DNA of 64,000 bases, taken from NCBI RefSeq assembly GCF_003945595.2, contig NW_024104898.1, forward strand, positions 744,001 to 808,000, given 5' to 3'. The notes below the pieces were generated by a model. That model saw only the letters and a program-made list of their open reading frames with translations. It did not search any database and was not told the origin of the DNA. Shown here piece by piece: positions 1 through 11,809 of this stretch. How positions within the stretch are numbered: the first letter of the stretch is position 1; each line of letters begins with the position of its first letter. Source of the DNA: Pipra filicauda (lineage: Eukaryota; Chordata; Aves; Passeriformes; Pipridae). The position numbers and the translations under genes were made by a program.

Positions 1-3000
1 GGCTTTTTTTAATGTGCAGATTTGTATTTTATATTTTAATTTGTGTTTGTAGTATTTTAATTCAGTTCTTTTAAAGAACTTCATTACAGGATCTAATTTT
101 TTTTTAAAAAGCCGTATCATTTATATTTCTGAAATACTCTCCCTAAATATATACATAATAATATCTAAAGGAAAGACATCTATCATAAATACCAACTAAA
201 TATGCTGCAAACACTAAAAGCAGTAAGGGTGATGATGGAGCCTGCGTGGTACAGCCTGAGGTTCTAGTTGGAACACTGCTGGACTTGCTAAGCCTCTCTC
301 AGTGCAGAAAAGTGCTGTTAGGACAGCTGTAGGGACAGCTGGTCACACCAGGAGGAGGTGGACAGGTTAGCAAAGAGCAAACCTGGGCCAAGGGGGTGAT
401 TTACAAGAGTGTCTTGTTGTCCTAGTGGCTTAAACACTGTGTCTTAAAAATTACACAGAGCTTAAAAAAATGCTCAAGTCTTTTTCACCTATTTTAGAAA
501 GCAGACCTATATCTGCAGAAAACATACACTGTAGTCAGCTTGGCGTTCTCTTTCAATTGAAAGCAGAGTAGGAGCAAGGAGTAGATGAACTGCCAAAGAA
601 AGATAATAAACAGTAATTTGCCGATTTTGAGTTCTTTACAGCAAGTGTTTCCGATATTATCTAGATATCCAGTCTTGATGAACATTTTGGGGATTCAGAT
701 TGGGTATGGAGGGGAATTCTTGCATTTTGGAAAGACAAACACACTTGCATGAGTCATAATTCTTAGTAAGTATAATAAAGGTTCTGGAGAAAAATAATAT
801 AAGACAGATAATGGTATAAAAAAATTGAGTTTAGCAGAATCTGGCATTAAGGTAAAAGAAATTAGTATTTGTTCCCTAAAAGGTTGTTTAAATTGAAACC
901 AAGTGAATGCATTTAATTTGTTTCACATGGGAACAATTGCAAAGCAGTACAAGTGCATTGAATCTGCTAAAACCAGAAGTCTCTCCTATCTTTCTGGAAA
1001 ACATTCCCATTTTAAAGTTATGTTTGTTCAGTTCCCTTCATGACAGTAATTTTGAACTTAACTATCCATTTAGCAAAGGAGAGGGCAAGCCAGCATTGAA
1101 GGATTCAAAATTATATATTCTGGCCTCATGAAAATTTCATTGTTAAAATAAATAAATAAAAGCTTTCCAGAGTGAAATGCTGTGGTTATCTAAGAGGTCA
1201 TATCTCTCCCTCACTCACTGTGCTCATAATAAACAGCTATTAATTAAACTGAGGAGCCGCTTGGTCTTTAGCTCTACAGGTGGGAGGGGGTTTATGGCCA
1301 GGTTTTACGCTTGCCCTTTCTTTCCCCTCCCCACCTCTTTTTCTTTTTTCTTTTTTGTGTTTTGTAGTGGGTTGTTGTTTGGGTTTTTTTAATCCATACA
1401 TCATCAGATCTATTTGTGTTTAATTTAAGGCCTTTTTGCATGTTGTGGGGCTTTTTCTGTAGGCAACCATTGTTCACTAGAGATTGAGCATAAGAAATGG
1501 AGACATATATATATGTATATAAATATATATAAGAAATGTAAGCATTAACAGATAATTGAAACTGGTTTTCTTAATGCCAATATTTAAATTCAGTGAAGTT
1601 TTCTTTAAATATATGGAATACTTTGACAGAGGATAATTTTAGAGCCATGATACCAGGCCTGGCAGATTAATACTTTGTTTCACTAAATTTTCTTCCTCTT
1701 CAACAGCACTTCACCCAGTTAAGAGTTTGTGCCATTGTAATATATTCAAGAAATAAATAGCAAGCTATTGATCAAAGAACTCCTGGTAGAGATAAATCCA
1801 GCTTTAAACCTGCATAAACCGGCTACTTGAATTTAGCTTGGCTATTTATACTGTCCCATCGTGCTGTATTTAGAGCTGAGGGTTTGGTGACAGGAGTTGA
1901 AAGTTTGTGATCTGCTTTAGCTTGGAGGATGAGATGCGCTAAATGAAACATTAAAGAGTTCTTCTGTGCTTTGTTCTGTCCTAATGCAAGTTGTCAGGGG
2001 CTTTTTGTTGTCTGCAGTTTTTTGCTGGAAAAAGCATAAATTTATTTTATCATAAACTCAGTCATTTGTGAATACTTTAAACTAGAGCAAATTTTTTCTG
2101 CAGTTAGGTTAAAAATAGCATGTCCTAGGGACAGAGGAGGCAGCTGTGTTAAAGTATCTGCCTATTGCTACATTTTCAGGATTTCCGTTAATGATACAAA
2201 GTCAGTTGAAATGACATCCGTTACATATTTGTCCAAACAAGTGGAAAAGAAAAATAAACAATGTGGTGCTAGAGAATCCATTAGAATTGTGTATCTCTGC
2301 CTGTCTTTCCTAATCAGAGGAGATGATATCTATAGTCTACCCAAAGTTACTTCTGTAATACATATACATCACATTGAAAAGCAGTAAGACAGTGAGGTTT
2401 GCTTAGTATATATTATTACACATCTGTACTGTTTTGTGGTTCATATGTATGCAGATAAAATTTGCATCTCTTTAGAGCCTTTACATGCCCCGAAGAATGC
2501 ATAATGGTTTTTAAAACAATACTTTCTGCACAAAAAGGAGCAAAACTAGACTTCTACTAAGTAGATAACTTCATTTAAGGGCCATAAATATTCTTGCAAT
2601 AATGTAAACAAATTTTCCCAAAGGAGAAGATAACTGTGAATAAAGTGGGTGACATGAAAGTCTTTATTAATGCTGTTAGATTCAGCAAATGTTACTCTGC
2701 TATGCCATAGGTTACAATTTTTCCTCCATAGATTTTTGCTTATGGTTACTGTCAGCATACAACTGGAGGCAGGACTGTATATTAAGCTACTAGAAATTAA
2801 TATAGCATGTGGTAATCCTCTTAGCACTTTTGTCCACTTGTGTCTTCTGTTAACCTTTGTTTTACATGCATCTTATCAATATTTTTCAGGACAGGTCCAT
2901 TAGAACAAATTATAAGTGGCTAATACAAAATACTGTATTTTACCATTAAATGTTATTCATATTTTAATAATTATTACTATCTAGATGTTCTATTTAAAAC

Positions 3001-3059
3001 ATCTGTACTGAGTGGATCTTCAATTTTATTAATTTCTGTAAACTGTTTGTCTCTCTTAG
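1..3059 (+). other. BIRC6: BIRC6 intron, 3' part
   Basis: This is the end of the intron before the first visible exon. It is AT-rich and has no coding exon I recognise. It holds a short AT microsatellite at about 1504-1530 and a pyrimidine-rich stretch at about 1310-1390. The acceptor is a CTCTCTTAG tract ending at 3059. The open frames here are short and look like chance. Confidence 0.7.
1504..1530. repeat. AT-rich microsatellite
   Basis: A short, slightly interrupted run of alternating A and T (about 27 bp) inside a BIRC6 intron. It is simple sequence and likely length-polymorphic. Confidence 0.7.
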
Positions 3060-3270
3060 TTTTGGATATGGCCCGACATGTTCCCCTTTACCGAGCTCTG
3101 CTAGAATTACTCCGGGCTATTGCATCCTGCACATCGATGGTACCGTTACTTCTTCCTCTGTCAGGAGAAAGTAGTGAAGAGGAGGAAGAACAGTGTGAGT
3201 CACAAGCTTCTGTTGGGACTTTGCTGGCTAAAATGAAGACCTGTGTAGATACCTATACCAACCGACTGAG
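3060..3270 (+). CDS. BIRC6: BIRC6 coding exon (first in window)
   Basis: A 211-bp exon between the acceptor CTCTCTTAG and donor GTAATC. Its first two bases finish a codon begun upstream, and its last two bases (AG) start an arginine codon finished by the exon at 10698. The translation reads LDMARHVPLYRALLELLRAI, followed by a Ser/Glu-rich acidic patch (SSEEEEEQ) and then TLLAKMKTCVDTYTNRLR. I recognise this as the conserved BIRC6 segment upstream of the UBC domain. It is probably about the ninth exon from the end. The acidic patch looks like a flexible linker between helical parts. Confidence 0.95.
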
Positions 3271-3311
3271 GTAATCACTTATATTAGCCCTAACCTTCAT
3301 TTAAACTGTAT

Positions 3312-3316
3312 TGTGT
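3312..3316. repeat. Target-site duplication, left copy (TGTGT)
   Basis: Five bases identical to 3869-3873, directly bordering the TG start of the LTR at 3317. They fit the 5-bp duplication made by ERVL-type integrases. The motif is simple in sequence, so part of the match could be chance. Confidence 0.7.
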
Positions 3317-3868
3317 TGTTGTGGTTAAGGAACAGTACTCCTCAATTCAGTGTTCCCACTGAGACTCTCCAAATCACACTGCCCCTCTCTCACTCCTCCC
3401 CCTCCTCCTTCCTCTCCCTCTATGGCAGGCTGGAGAGGAGAATTGGAGGCACCAAAGCTAAAGATTATGGGTTGAAATAAGAACAATTTACTGGAAACAG
3501 CAATGAGATGATAAAATTAACAATAACAGCAACAATATTAATAACAAAACTATACAAATGAGAGAGTGATTCACATGCAGAAATGACTCGACTACAGAGC
3601 CAGACCTGACTACAGCCGCACCACCCCAAACGCTCCCGCCAGCTCACTTATGCCACCTGACCTCTCTCCCTCTGGCTCAGAACTGGCACCACCCCACTGC
3701 TCCCTCCACCATGCTTACTCAATTGGAAGTAACCCCTTCTCCCTGGAAGACTCCCTTCCCCCCACCCCTAGCAGTGACGTGAGGTGTTATAGAATAATCT
3801 GCGGGTCCTGGCCATGCTTCCTCCTGGCTACTGCAAAAATAATCCCTGTCCTAGCCAGAACCAGGACA
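3317..3868 (-). mobile_element. Solo LTR of an avian endogenous retrovirus (ERVL-like)
   Basis: A 552-bp element bounded by TG and CA and flanked by the 5-bp duplication TGTGT. The minus-strand end reads TGTCCTGGTTCTGGCTAGGA, a type of LTR start I recognise from avian ERVL-like elements. The ends form an imperfect inverted repeat (TGTTGTGGTT against TGTCCTGGTT, 8 of 10). The interior is rich in pyrimidine on the + strand. No gag, pol or env and no second LTR are present, so this is a recombined solo LTR. It lies 46 bp downstream of a BIRC6 exon and is antisense to the gene. Family assignment is by memory of LTR ends and needs a repeat-library comparison. Confidence 0.8.
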
Positions 3869-3873
3869 TGTGT
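3869..3873. repeat. Target-site duplication, right copy (TGTGT)
   Basis: Right-hand copy of the 5-bp duplication flanking the solo LTR that ends at 3868. Confidence 0.7.
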
Positions 3874-4503
3874 TCTTACATGTTATGAATATGGAAGTGA
3901 AAGAAGATTCAGTTCTGTATATGTTTCTGAATGGATGCTGCAGTCCAGAGTGAAAACATACCTTCTGTTTGATCTAGATTTGTATTTATATCTATCTATC
4001 TGTCTGTATTACTGTACTATTTACAAGGAATGTTTTTGGTGTGAGACATAGAAGCTGGTAGGTTTGCATAGTCTTGTCACTTCATTGGTAACTGCAAATG
4101 CTACAATACAAATTTTCATTTCTTTATTTTAATAATTTTCTGCGTCCAGCAATTAATTGGCTTCTTGATTCCATTTGCTTGCTTCCAATTTAAAGACAGC
4201 TTGTTAAGAAATAATAACCTGTCCTCTGCAAAATTTAGTGCTATCCCTAAGCATATGCTGAAACATCATAAAAAGAAGGTAAATATAATGTCAGGAAAAG
4301 GTGTGTGTAAAATGTTCTTTCTCCCACTTTAAACTTGAAGTATTTACCAGCCATTACCTGAAAGACTTGCTGAGAAGGAATCTAATTAATGGAAACTCTT
4401 TCTAGTAACTGCTGATGAACTGGACTTTACACAGAAATTTCTCTAATCCTTGACTGAGATTGCTAGTCTTGCATATCAAGCATGTAATGTACCTGTAATG
4501 GGA

Positions 4504-4517
4504 TTTTTTTTTTTTTT
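4504..4517. repeat. Poly-T tract
   Basis: Fourteen consecutive T in a BIRC6 intron. It could be the reverse of a retroposon A-tail, but no element body is recognisable next to it. Confidence 0.6.
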
Positions 4518-4738
4518 GCTGAATTAGTGTAAAAGAAACAGAACTAGGAAGGACAAAACCCAGTTCTTTATGTTGGATACCCATCTAAAAAAGTCAGTTT
4601 GTGCTTGCTGGTAATATTATGCATATCATAGTATATTGTAATCTTCTTAAAATAAAAAAGAAAATATATTTGGCTTCTATGTAATCCATTTCCAATATAT
4701 ATGTATGTAATTATCCACCAGAATCACTGATTTGGGGC

Positions 4739-4756
4739 TTTTTTTTTTTTTTTTTT
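4739..4756. repeat. Poly-T tract
   Basis: Eighteen consecutive T in the same BIRC6 intron, about 220 bp beyond a similar tract. Simple sequence, likely variable in length. Confidence 0.6.
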
Positions 4757-7529
4757 GCTGATCTGGTCATCCATTAGCCTCAGATTTAATGGCCATGGAT
4801 ACCTATGTCTTGTCATGTCACTTCCTCAGGCTGAATTCTAAAAAGAGAGAATGGCACATGACTACTACTCATAACCTCTTTTTAATTTGGTAAAATAAAC
4901 ATGATATGACTAGTTAGTTCTTCAGTGCCAACTTAAGATCTGAAAACAAAGAAGAATTCTAGAATCACAATCAGTATTATTTTTAGCATCAGATGAATTT
5001 GATAAGAATTCCCTGGTTGATTCAGTTACAATGTCTGTACAATTTTTTTGTATTACTTTGATATGTCAGCAGAAAAGGAAAGCTTGTCTTTCACTGGTTG
5101 GTTTAAGCATAATGCTGTTTATCTTTTAAGCAGTTCATAGACAAAGATGAAAACACCGACAGGCTGAACAGCCTGGAATCATTGGGGTAGAAGGTTTGAG
5201 TTCTCAGCATTTTAGTTGAAGGCATGCCAGAAATATAAGCAAGTGTTGGCATGAATTTCTTAGATGGACAATCTGCTGTTCCTTTTAAGTCAAATTGCCA
5301 GAACAACAACATAATTATGGGTTCTAGTTTCAAAGGCAAAATTTCCTATCATGTGAGCAGTAGACTTGCACATCTACCAAATGTCATCTCCATGTTGGAG
5401 CAGCTGTGTCCAGAATTTAAGTGGAGCAGTTTTAGTTTTGGACTCCAGTTAACATTGAATTTCCTTTACTTTCAAAGGCCATAATATTCTGTTAGAAAAT
5501 TGGGAAGTTTCTGGATAATGGAGAAGACATTTAGGTATGAGATGATTTCTCATGACTGTTTGACTGCTAGGGAGTCAAAAGCCATCACTCATTGGAGTGC
5601 AGTCAGGCTGATGTTGCCACGAGGGCTGAGTTTGAGCCAGTAGTTTGCTGTGGTGGCGGAACCCTCTGCTGCAGAGGTGCTGACGTGTAGCAAAGCAGGC
5701 TCATCGGAAACACCGTCTGCTGGGTGAGCTTTGTGGCAAATGGTTAATTTTGGCAAAATAAGCCGATTGCTTATTTGTGTGATGTGTAGTCTAGCAAGCC
5801 AGTGTCTAAAATTGCTAACTGTGCTGCATGGGGATGCTAGATACAACCAGGTAGGCCTGATGCATTTTTCCTCCTATGGCTTTTCATTGTCTTCACTGCT
5901 ATCTTGCAGAATTTCGATGTGAAAAGGTGCATTTTGCCAACAAAATGTTTTCTTTATAATTGGGCCCCAAGAATCAAGGCCTAATTTCTTTTAATTGATT
6001 TTTCTTTAAAAGACAGAACAACTGTCGGTTCCTTTTGCTGTACTCTCAAGCTCATGTTTGGAGCTGATGGTTGTCTGCAGGGAGCAGTCTTGCAGCCTCT
6101 GCTGTTTTGGAATGCTTCAGCTTAGTGCCTGTAAGTAGTGCTTGAAGCCTCCAAGAGGAGTATGTGGAGCCATCTCAGAGGAGGTTACCAGTGTTTACCA
6201 GTGGTCATGTGCAAAGGGGGATGGTCCCTTGCTTGTTTTGCTTGATTTCAGGAGATTTGTTTAAGAATCTGTGAATTGCTGGAAGGCACAAATGTGGGGA
6301 GACAGTGAGGGCTGAATGATACTGCGGTTGCAAACCTATGATAGTTTTATCCCAGGAAACTGAGTGTCAATCTGAGACCGAGCACTGTCCCTGTGGTACA
6401 CAGGGGCTGAATGGTTCATTTGCTTTACTCTGTGAATGCTTTGATAAGGGTATCATTCTGTATCATCACATTTACCTCTAAGTATCAGGCACGGGTGAGT
6501 AAGTATTAGTATTGACTTTGAAAATTAAAGTTGCCTTGGGAGTGTATCATTCATTATTCATTTAGCACAGCATGAAGAGAAGGCTGTCATCTTCTAGTAC
6601 AAGCTAAATTAATGGCTTAAATTATTAGCATGTACATTACTGTCTCTTCTAGCAAATATGTTAGTGACTGTCATCCCTATAAATATGAGTTGACATTTTC
6701 TCTGCTTTTTCTTCAGCGATTGAAAAACTGTATGAGGAAGTTTCTGTGTCTAAATTAAATGTTTGGCTCCTCCTCCACACTGAAAATCTGAACATTTAAA
6801 TAAAGGTTTGTCCTACATTAAAGCTCAGGAGTTTGATAAAACTGTTATCTATCTGCATACATAAATTTATATGCAGGCTGATAGAGTGCAAGGAAAGAGC
6901 TGAAAGATCTTACTGGGTTTATCATTTTAATTTTGGTATTTCATCTCCTCCTTGATACAGTTTTGGAAGAGCTCTATAATTCGCAACAACTCCCTCTCTT
7001 GAGCTGGGGCTCTACTTGTGCCTCTGAAGCACTTGTGTATGACACACATTTTTATGTATGACACACAGAGTAGCTTCACACCTCCATCTTCAGGTCCGCA
7101 GCTGTTTCACATGGGATTTTAATCTTATAGTGCACCTGTTCTTTATTTTCTTTTAAAATGCGTTTATTTAATAATCATTATAAACCATGTTTTAAGGATA
7201 TGCTTTTAGAAAGGGGGGTTTGTGGTCTTCTCATGTAAAAGAAATATAAAATTAAGTGTAATAGCTCATGTCTGCAATGAAGTTCAGTTCTGTCTCAGGT
7301 GGCAAAGCTGTGTGAACTTTAAAAAGTTATGGTCAGTGTGAAAGTACATACTGCTGGGAATCCTTTGACAGGTTTTCCCATCTAGAGTCTAGGGAAATAT
7401 TTGATTTACCATTATTTGATTGTAAATAAACTGAGAAACTATAAAGTACTGTTATATTTCTCAAACTATTTGTGTATAACACTAAAGTTGTAGAGAATAA
7501 GATAATGAGGCAGATGCCTACAGGAGAGC

Positions 7530-7835
7530 TTTTTTCAAGAGCATGTAGTGACAGGATGAGGGGGAATGGCTTTTAACTGAGAGAGAGTAGGTTTAGATTA
7601 AACAGTACAAAAAAAATCTTTGCTGTGAGGGTGGTGAGGCACTGGAACAGGTTGCCCAGAGAAGTTGTGGATGCCCTATTCCTGGAAGTGTTTAAGGCCA
7701 GGCTGAATGGAGCTTTGAGCAACCTGATCTAGTGGGAGGTGTCCTGTCCATGGCAGGGAGGTTGGAACTAGGTGATCTTTAAGGTCCCTTCCAACCCAGA
7801 CCCTTCTATGGGCCTATGATACGATAATCTTATGG
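7530..7835 (+). mobile_element. CR1 LINE 3' fragment
   Basis: A 5'-truncated CR1 retrotransposon. It matches the well-known avian 3' end: the phrases GAGGCACTGGAACAGGTTGC, then CCATGGCAGGGAGGTTGGAAC, then GTCCCTTCCAACCCAGACCC. It contains an A-run at about 7608 and no intact ORF. It is intronic and in the sense direction of BIRC6. Ends are approximate. Confidence 0.9.
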
Positions 7836-9830
7836 ACTGTATGGGATTGATTGCACTAAATTGGTGTTCTTATAGCAAAAGGTTTGGATCAAATAAAGGT
7901 AGGAAAACAAAATGAGGGAATAAAACTGGAGGTCATCACTAATAGGAGTCTTGCAAGTTGTGGCAATATCATTTGGGTTTTTCCCCAAAAGTGGGGGGAA
8001 AAGTTATCTTCACCCTAACTAACCATTAGACTGTACAAGGAAGACTTGTGTGAGAAAACCAAATGTTGCTGCGGTATGTCTGATCTTGGGATTTTTGTGA
8101 TACCAGCTACCTTATACTCCCTAAGAAACTGATTGAAATCCCTGATTAGGAAGGATCAAGGTAAAAAATGAGATCAGGATGGGGCAGGGGTGAGGTGAGA
8201 GTGTGTCTGAATTAGATTTATTTCTGCATTTTGCTTCCTAAACTGTTCTTCCACAGTCATGGCCTGACTCAGATGTTAGGCAGCTTGGTAATGTAGATCA
8301 TCACATAAGCCCCAGATAACTTCAGGTGTCAGGGTAGAGCTGTTCTGCAAACACTTGATTTAAAAAGTATATTCTGAGGAGAAGGGGGAGGTTTGTCTGT
8401 TGTGCTCATGGTTACAGTGGACAGCATTGGGTGGCAAAGGAGATGTTAGGAGAATACATTCTCTTTTGATAGTTCAAAAATGCTGAAATGTAACTGTTCT
8501 ATACAGCAGGGAGAATGAGAGGAAATTATAGTATTGATACTGAAAGTTTGTGTTTGATTAGATGTCTCCTTTTCCTACTGCTTCAACTGGATATATATTC
8601 TTTGTCTGCTGAGGTGGTTGCTGTCAGTAACTCACTATATATATATAAATTGTTAAGCTTTTTGTTTAGTGGGGCAAACACCTTAATTTTTTTTATTCTG
8701 AGACAAAGTAGAAGGAAAAACAAAAAACCGAGTAGTTTAAATTGTGAAACCATGTGGAAGATGAAAGACCTACAAGATAACTGTCTTGAAAACGTATTTG
8801 GAAGAATTCATTTCTCTTTCAGTACCTTCACTGAGCACATTTATATGGCTTTTCACACATCTTTCTCTTTGATAAAGCCCACTGACATTTCACTTCAGCC
8901 AGAATTTCTCCAAGGGTTTTGTAGCAAATAGCTTAAGGCTTCTACGTCAATAGCGGGCAGATCTAAATCTGTATACCTTTCTTGGGACTGGTAGCTGCTA
9001 GTATGTCAGTGGCATTAAAACAGGTTGTCACTGAGGTTTAGTGGCTTTAAATAGACGTTTCTGAATGTGCCTAGTAGGTTATTTAAAAATGTTGGCCTAG
9101 CTTTCCACAAGTAAAAATGCAACGAGGATTTTGGACAGTATGAATGGGAGAGGCAGCTGCTGCTTCTATGTCTTAAACTGTTCCTCAGATGCTGCCTGGT
9201 GCTGGTTCTGGTGCTTTCCTCCTAACTTTGAGGATCTGAAAGCTCAGCATTGCTTGAAGTCAACAATGGGCTAACATCCTCTTGGATCAAATCTGGAACA
9301 GGGAAAATGTACTGTGCTGCAGTAATGAATTTTGTTATTAATGCTCTAGGGATATTCTCATTTGATTAGGTAGAGTACAAAGACTGTATTCAGTATTACT
9401 GTAATCACCTCTACTGAATAGTTTAGAGACTCATTCATTATGCACAATTTCAGTCTAGAATAAAATACAGAAATGTTATAGTTGCTAAAATATGTTTGGT
9501 ACATCAAGGCATTAAGTTGCTATTTTTTCCTGTGTTGATAGTTTTCTGGTTTGCATCTAGATATTGTAGTGGTAAAGAGAAAACCAGTGCATCTTGGCTA
9601 TTGAACTTGTTTGGGTTTTAAAATGAACAAGTGCTATTGAAACAAAAAATTTATAAATTTAAAAAAAATAATTTGGGGGCTGTTAGCATTAAAATCTATT
9701 AAGTTTTGCAGGATGACAGTGTAAATTTATATTAGTTCTTAAAACATAGAAGCTTTTACATTTAGGTTACATTCATATCACATACCATTATCTTCATTTC
9801 AACAGTTGACTATATATGCTAGTAAAGACT

Positions 9831-9853
9831 ATTTAGATTGTCACAATCTAAAT
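9831..9853. repeat. Perfect 23-bp palindrome
   Basis: The arms ATTTAGATTGT and ACAATCTAAAT are exact reverse complements around a single C, inside a very AT-rich stretch of a BIRC6 intron. No function is evident from sequence. Confidence 0.6.
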
Positions 9854-10697
9854 ATTTAAATATATCTTAAATTACTAGGCAACTAGCTTCTATCAAACAA
9901 TGGTGTTAGTATATACTGTATATTAAAATTATGTCATTAGAAAAATTTCAGGTGTTTAAATTGACATTTTAATTTGCAGTACTTAGATTATAAACATCCA
10001 ACATAATCTAGATGCCTTCTATATATTAAGATTTTTTAAATTGTTACATTAAACTGTTCATTGAAATAAAAGGTCTAAATCTCTGTAGCCCAGAAGAGAA
10101 CTGCAGAGAGATACAAACATGTATTTGTCCTGTGATGCCTGGGTTGCCATTCATATACGTGCTCTGAATTTTCACTAGAGGTTTCCTGCAGTTTTACCAT
10201 TGGTGTATTTTCAGTAATTGCTAGTGTATTGTGTAGCAAGAAAGAATACTTTATTACCTGTTTAGGACTTAGTTTTGCACAAGGTCTGCATGGATGAAAC
10301 GCACATTCATGACATGACATGATCTTTGTCAGATTGATTTTGTAAGTTTTTCTAGTACTTTGTGGAAGTGTGCAAACATAAGATCAGCATGCAGTTTAAC
10401 AATCGAGTACTGAAAGGTTGAAGCAGAAACTGCTATACTGGTGTTGCTGGCTTTATGTTCATATTTTTACTCATTGTATCAAATGTACATCTGTTTGTCA
10501 AAGCAGGACGGCATGTTCAGTGTTGTCGCAACTGATTGCTACATTCAGTGATTAACCTGGAGATAGAGAGAGACATTCCATTTTAGAAGGCTTGTTTTAA
10601 TCTTGATTCTTTTAGCTTTGATGTTTTTCCCTGTTTACAAATATTCTGGCTGAAAAATATTCCCTTATGCTTTATCCTATTTCATTGCCCCATGCAG

Positions 10698-10843
10698 GTC
10701 TAAAAAAGACAAAGCTAAAGCAGGAGTAAAACCAGATACTTCTGATCAAGAACCAGAGGGATTGACCCTTTTGGTACCAGACATCCAAAAGACTGCGGAG
10801 ATAGTTTATGCTGCTACCACCAGTTTGCGCCAAGCAAACCAAG
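10698..10843 (+). CDS. BIRC6: BIRC6 coding exon (second in window)
   Basis: A 146-bp exon with acceptor CCATGCAG and donor GTAAAA. Its first G completes the arginine begun in the previous exon. It then encodes a Lys-rich, charged linker (SKKDKAKAGVKPDTSDQEPE) followed by the conserved LTLLVPDIQKTAEIVYAATT and SLRQANQ. It ends after the first base of a glutamate codon that resumes at 11699. The linker diverges most from the mammalian sequence I remember; the rest is nearly identical. Confidence 0.95.
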
Positions 10844-11698
10844 GTAAAATAGAAATACTTTTATAGGTATATAAAGTATATAGTGTTTATTTGTAATGCA
10901 GTCATTAACAGATAACTTAAAAATTAGCTTAAAAGCAAGACAAAATACTTCCTTTCTGTCCCCAACCACTGACTGCGTTTTCAAAGGTGGTTGGAACCTT
11001 GTGGTAGTCTTAAATGTTTTGATCAGGAAACAGAATAATTCAAGTAAGTTAGAGTAAACCTCACGACTTCCAGCACAGGTATGTAGCACCTTTTTTATTA
11101 TTGTTTTTCTTGTCAGAAAAGAACAACATATGTGACCTTTAAGAGTAAGGTATTTGCTTTTAAAACTAAATCTTATCAATTAGATTAACTGTTGACTAGA
11201 TGAATGCAGAAAAAAAGTCTAAAACCTGGACTGAACCAGCAGAATTTCAAAGCACCATCTGCTTGTCCAGTAAAGAAAACTAAAGATAAGGTAGCTGAAT
11301 CAGGGAAGTGGATTTTCTAAAGGCATATATAATCAGCTCCTGATTTTGGAGAGTCCAAGAATTCATGTGGAAATAGCCATCCGCACAAGCAAGCTTCTTG
11401 TTTTAAATTAAAAAAAATAAAAGAAACAATAAAAAAATATTCATAACAGCAGCAGTCATTAATTATTTCTGAGCTGAGATTATGACCTTTATTTACTTCA
11501 AGCTGTTCAGATAATGAAATATACAGTAGTGAGAAAAAGAGATTTGTATATCCTGAATGCTGCCCAGTTTTGAGACTTCTCTGCAAAAGAATGTAACCAT
11601 AAAATGTCATTTCAATTTAAATAATCCCCAAACACTTGCTGTGCTTGTCTCAGAATTACATAGGTAACTACAAATAATCATCACATTTTATATAACAG
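10844..11698 (+). other. BIRC6: BIRC6 intron
   Basis: An 855-bp AT-rich intron with donor GTAAAA and acceptor TATAACAG. No repeats or RNA genes were recognised. Confidence 0.85.
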
Positions 11699-11809
11699 AA
11701 AAGAAGATGGCTGAATACTCCAAAAAGGCTGCTGTGAAGCCCAAGCCTTTGTCTGTTTTACGGTCTCTTGAAGAAAAGTATGTGGCTGTCATGAAAAAAC
11801 TCCAGTTTG
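11699..11809 (+). CDS. BIRC6: BIRC6 coding exon (third in window)
   Basis: A 111-bp exon with acceptor TATAACAG and donor GTAGGT, entering and leaving after the first base of a codon, so it is a symmetric exon. It encodes EKKMAEYSKKAAVKPKPLSV, then LRSLEEKYVAVMKKLQF, a basic helical segment leading into the UBC domain. Because its length is a multiple of three and both junctions share a phase, skipping it would keep the frame. Confidence 0.95.

Larger units (their letters stand above)
3271..10697 (+). other. BIRC6: BIRC6 intron
   Basis: A 7.4-kb intron with donor GTAATC and acceptor CCATGCAG. It contains the solo LTR at 3317-3868, poly-T tracts at 4504-4517 and 4739-4756, a CR1 3' fragment at about 7530-7835 and a perfect 23-bp palindrome at 9831-9853. 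A 138-codon open frame at 8515-8931 has no recognisable homology and a translation typical of AT-rich chance ORFs. I see no RNA gene. Confidence 0.8.

Noticed and set aside
8515..8931. A 138-codon + strand open frame in a BIRC6 intron
   Set aside because: Translation is a mix of Phe/Leu/Ser typical of AT-rich chance frames, with no domain, no splice context and no homology I recognise.
10814..11179. A 121-codon minus-strand open frame overlapping a BIRC6 exon
   Set aside because: Antisense shadow covering the end of the exon at 10698-10843 and the adjacent intron; no homology.
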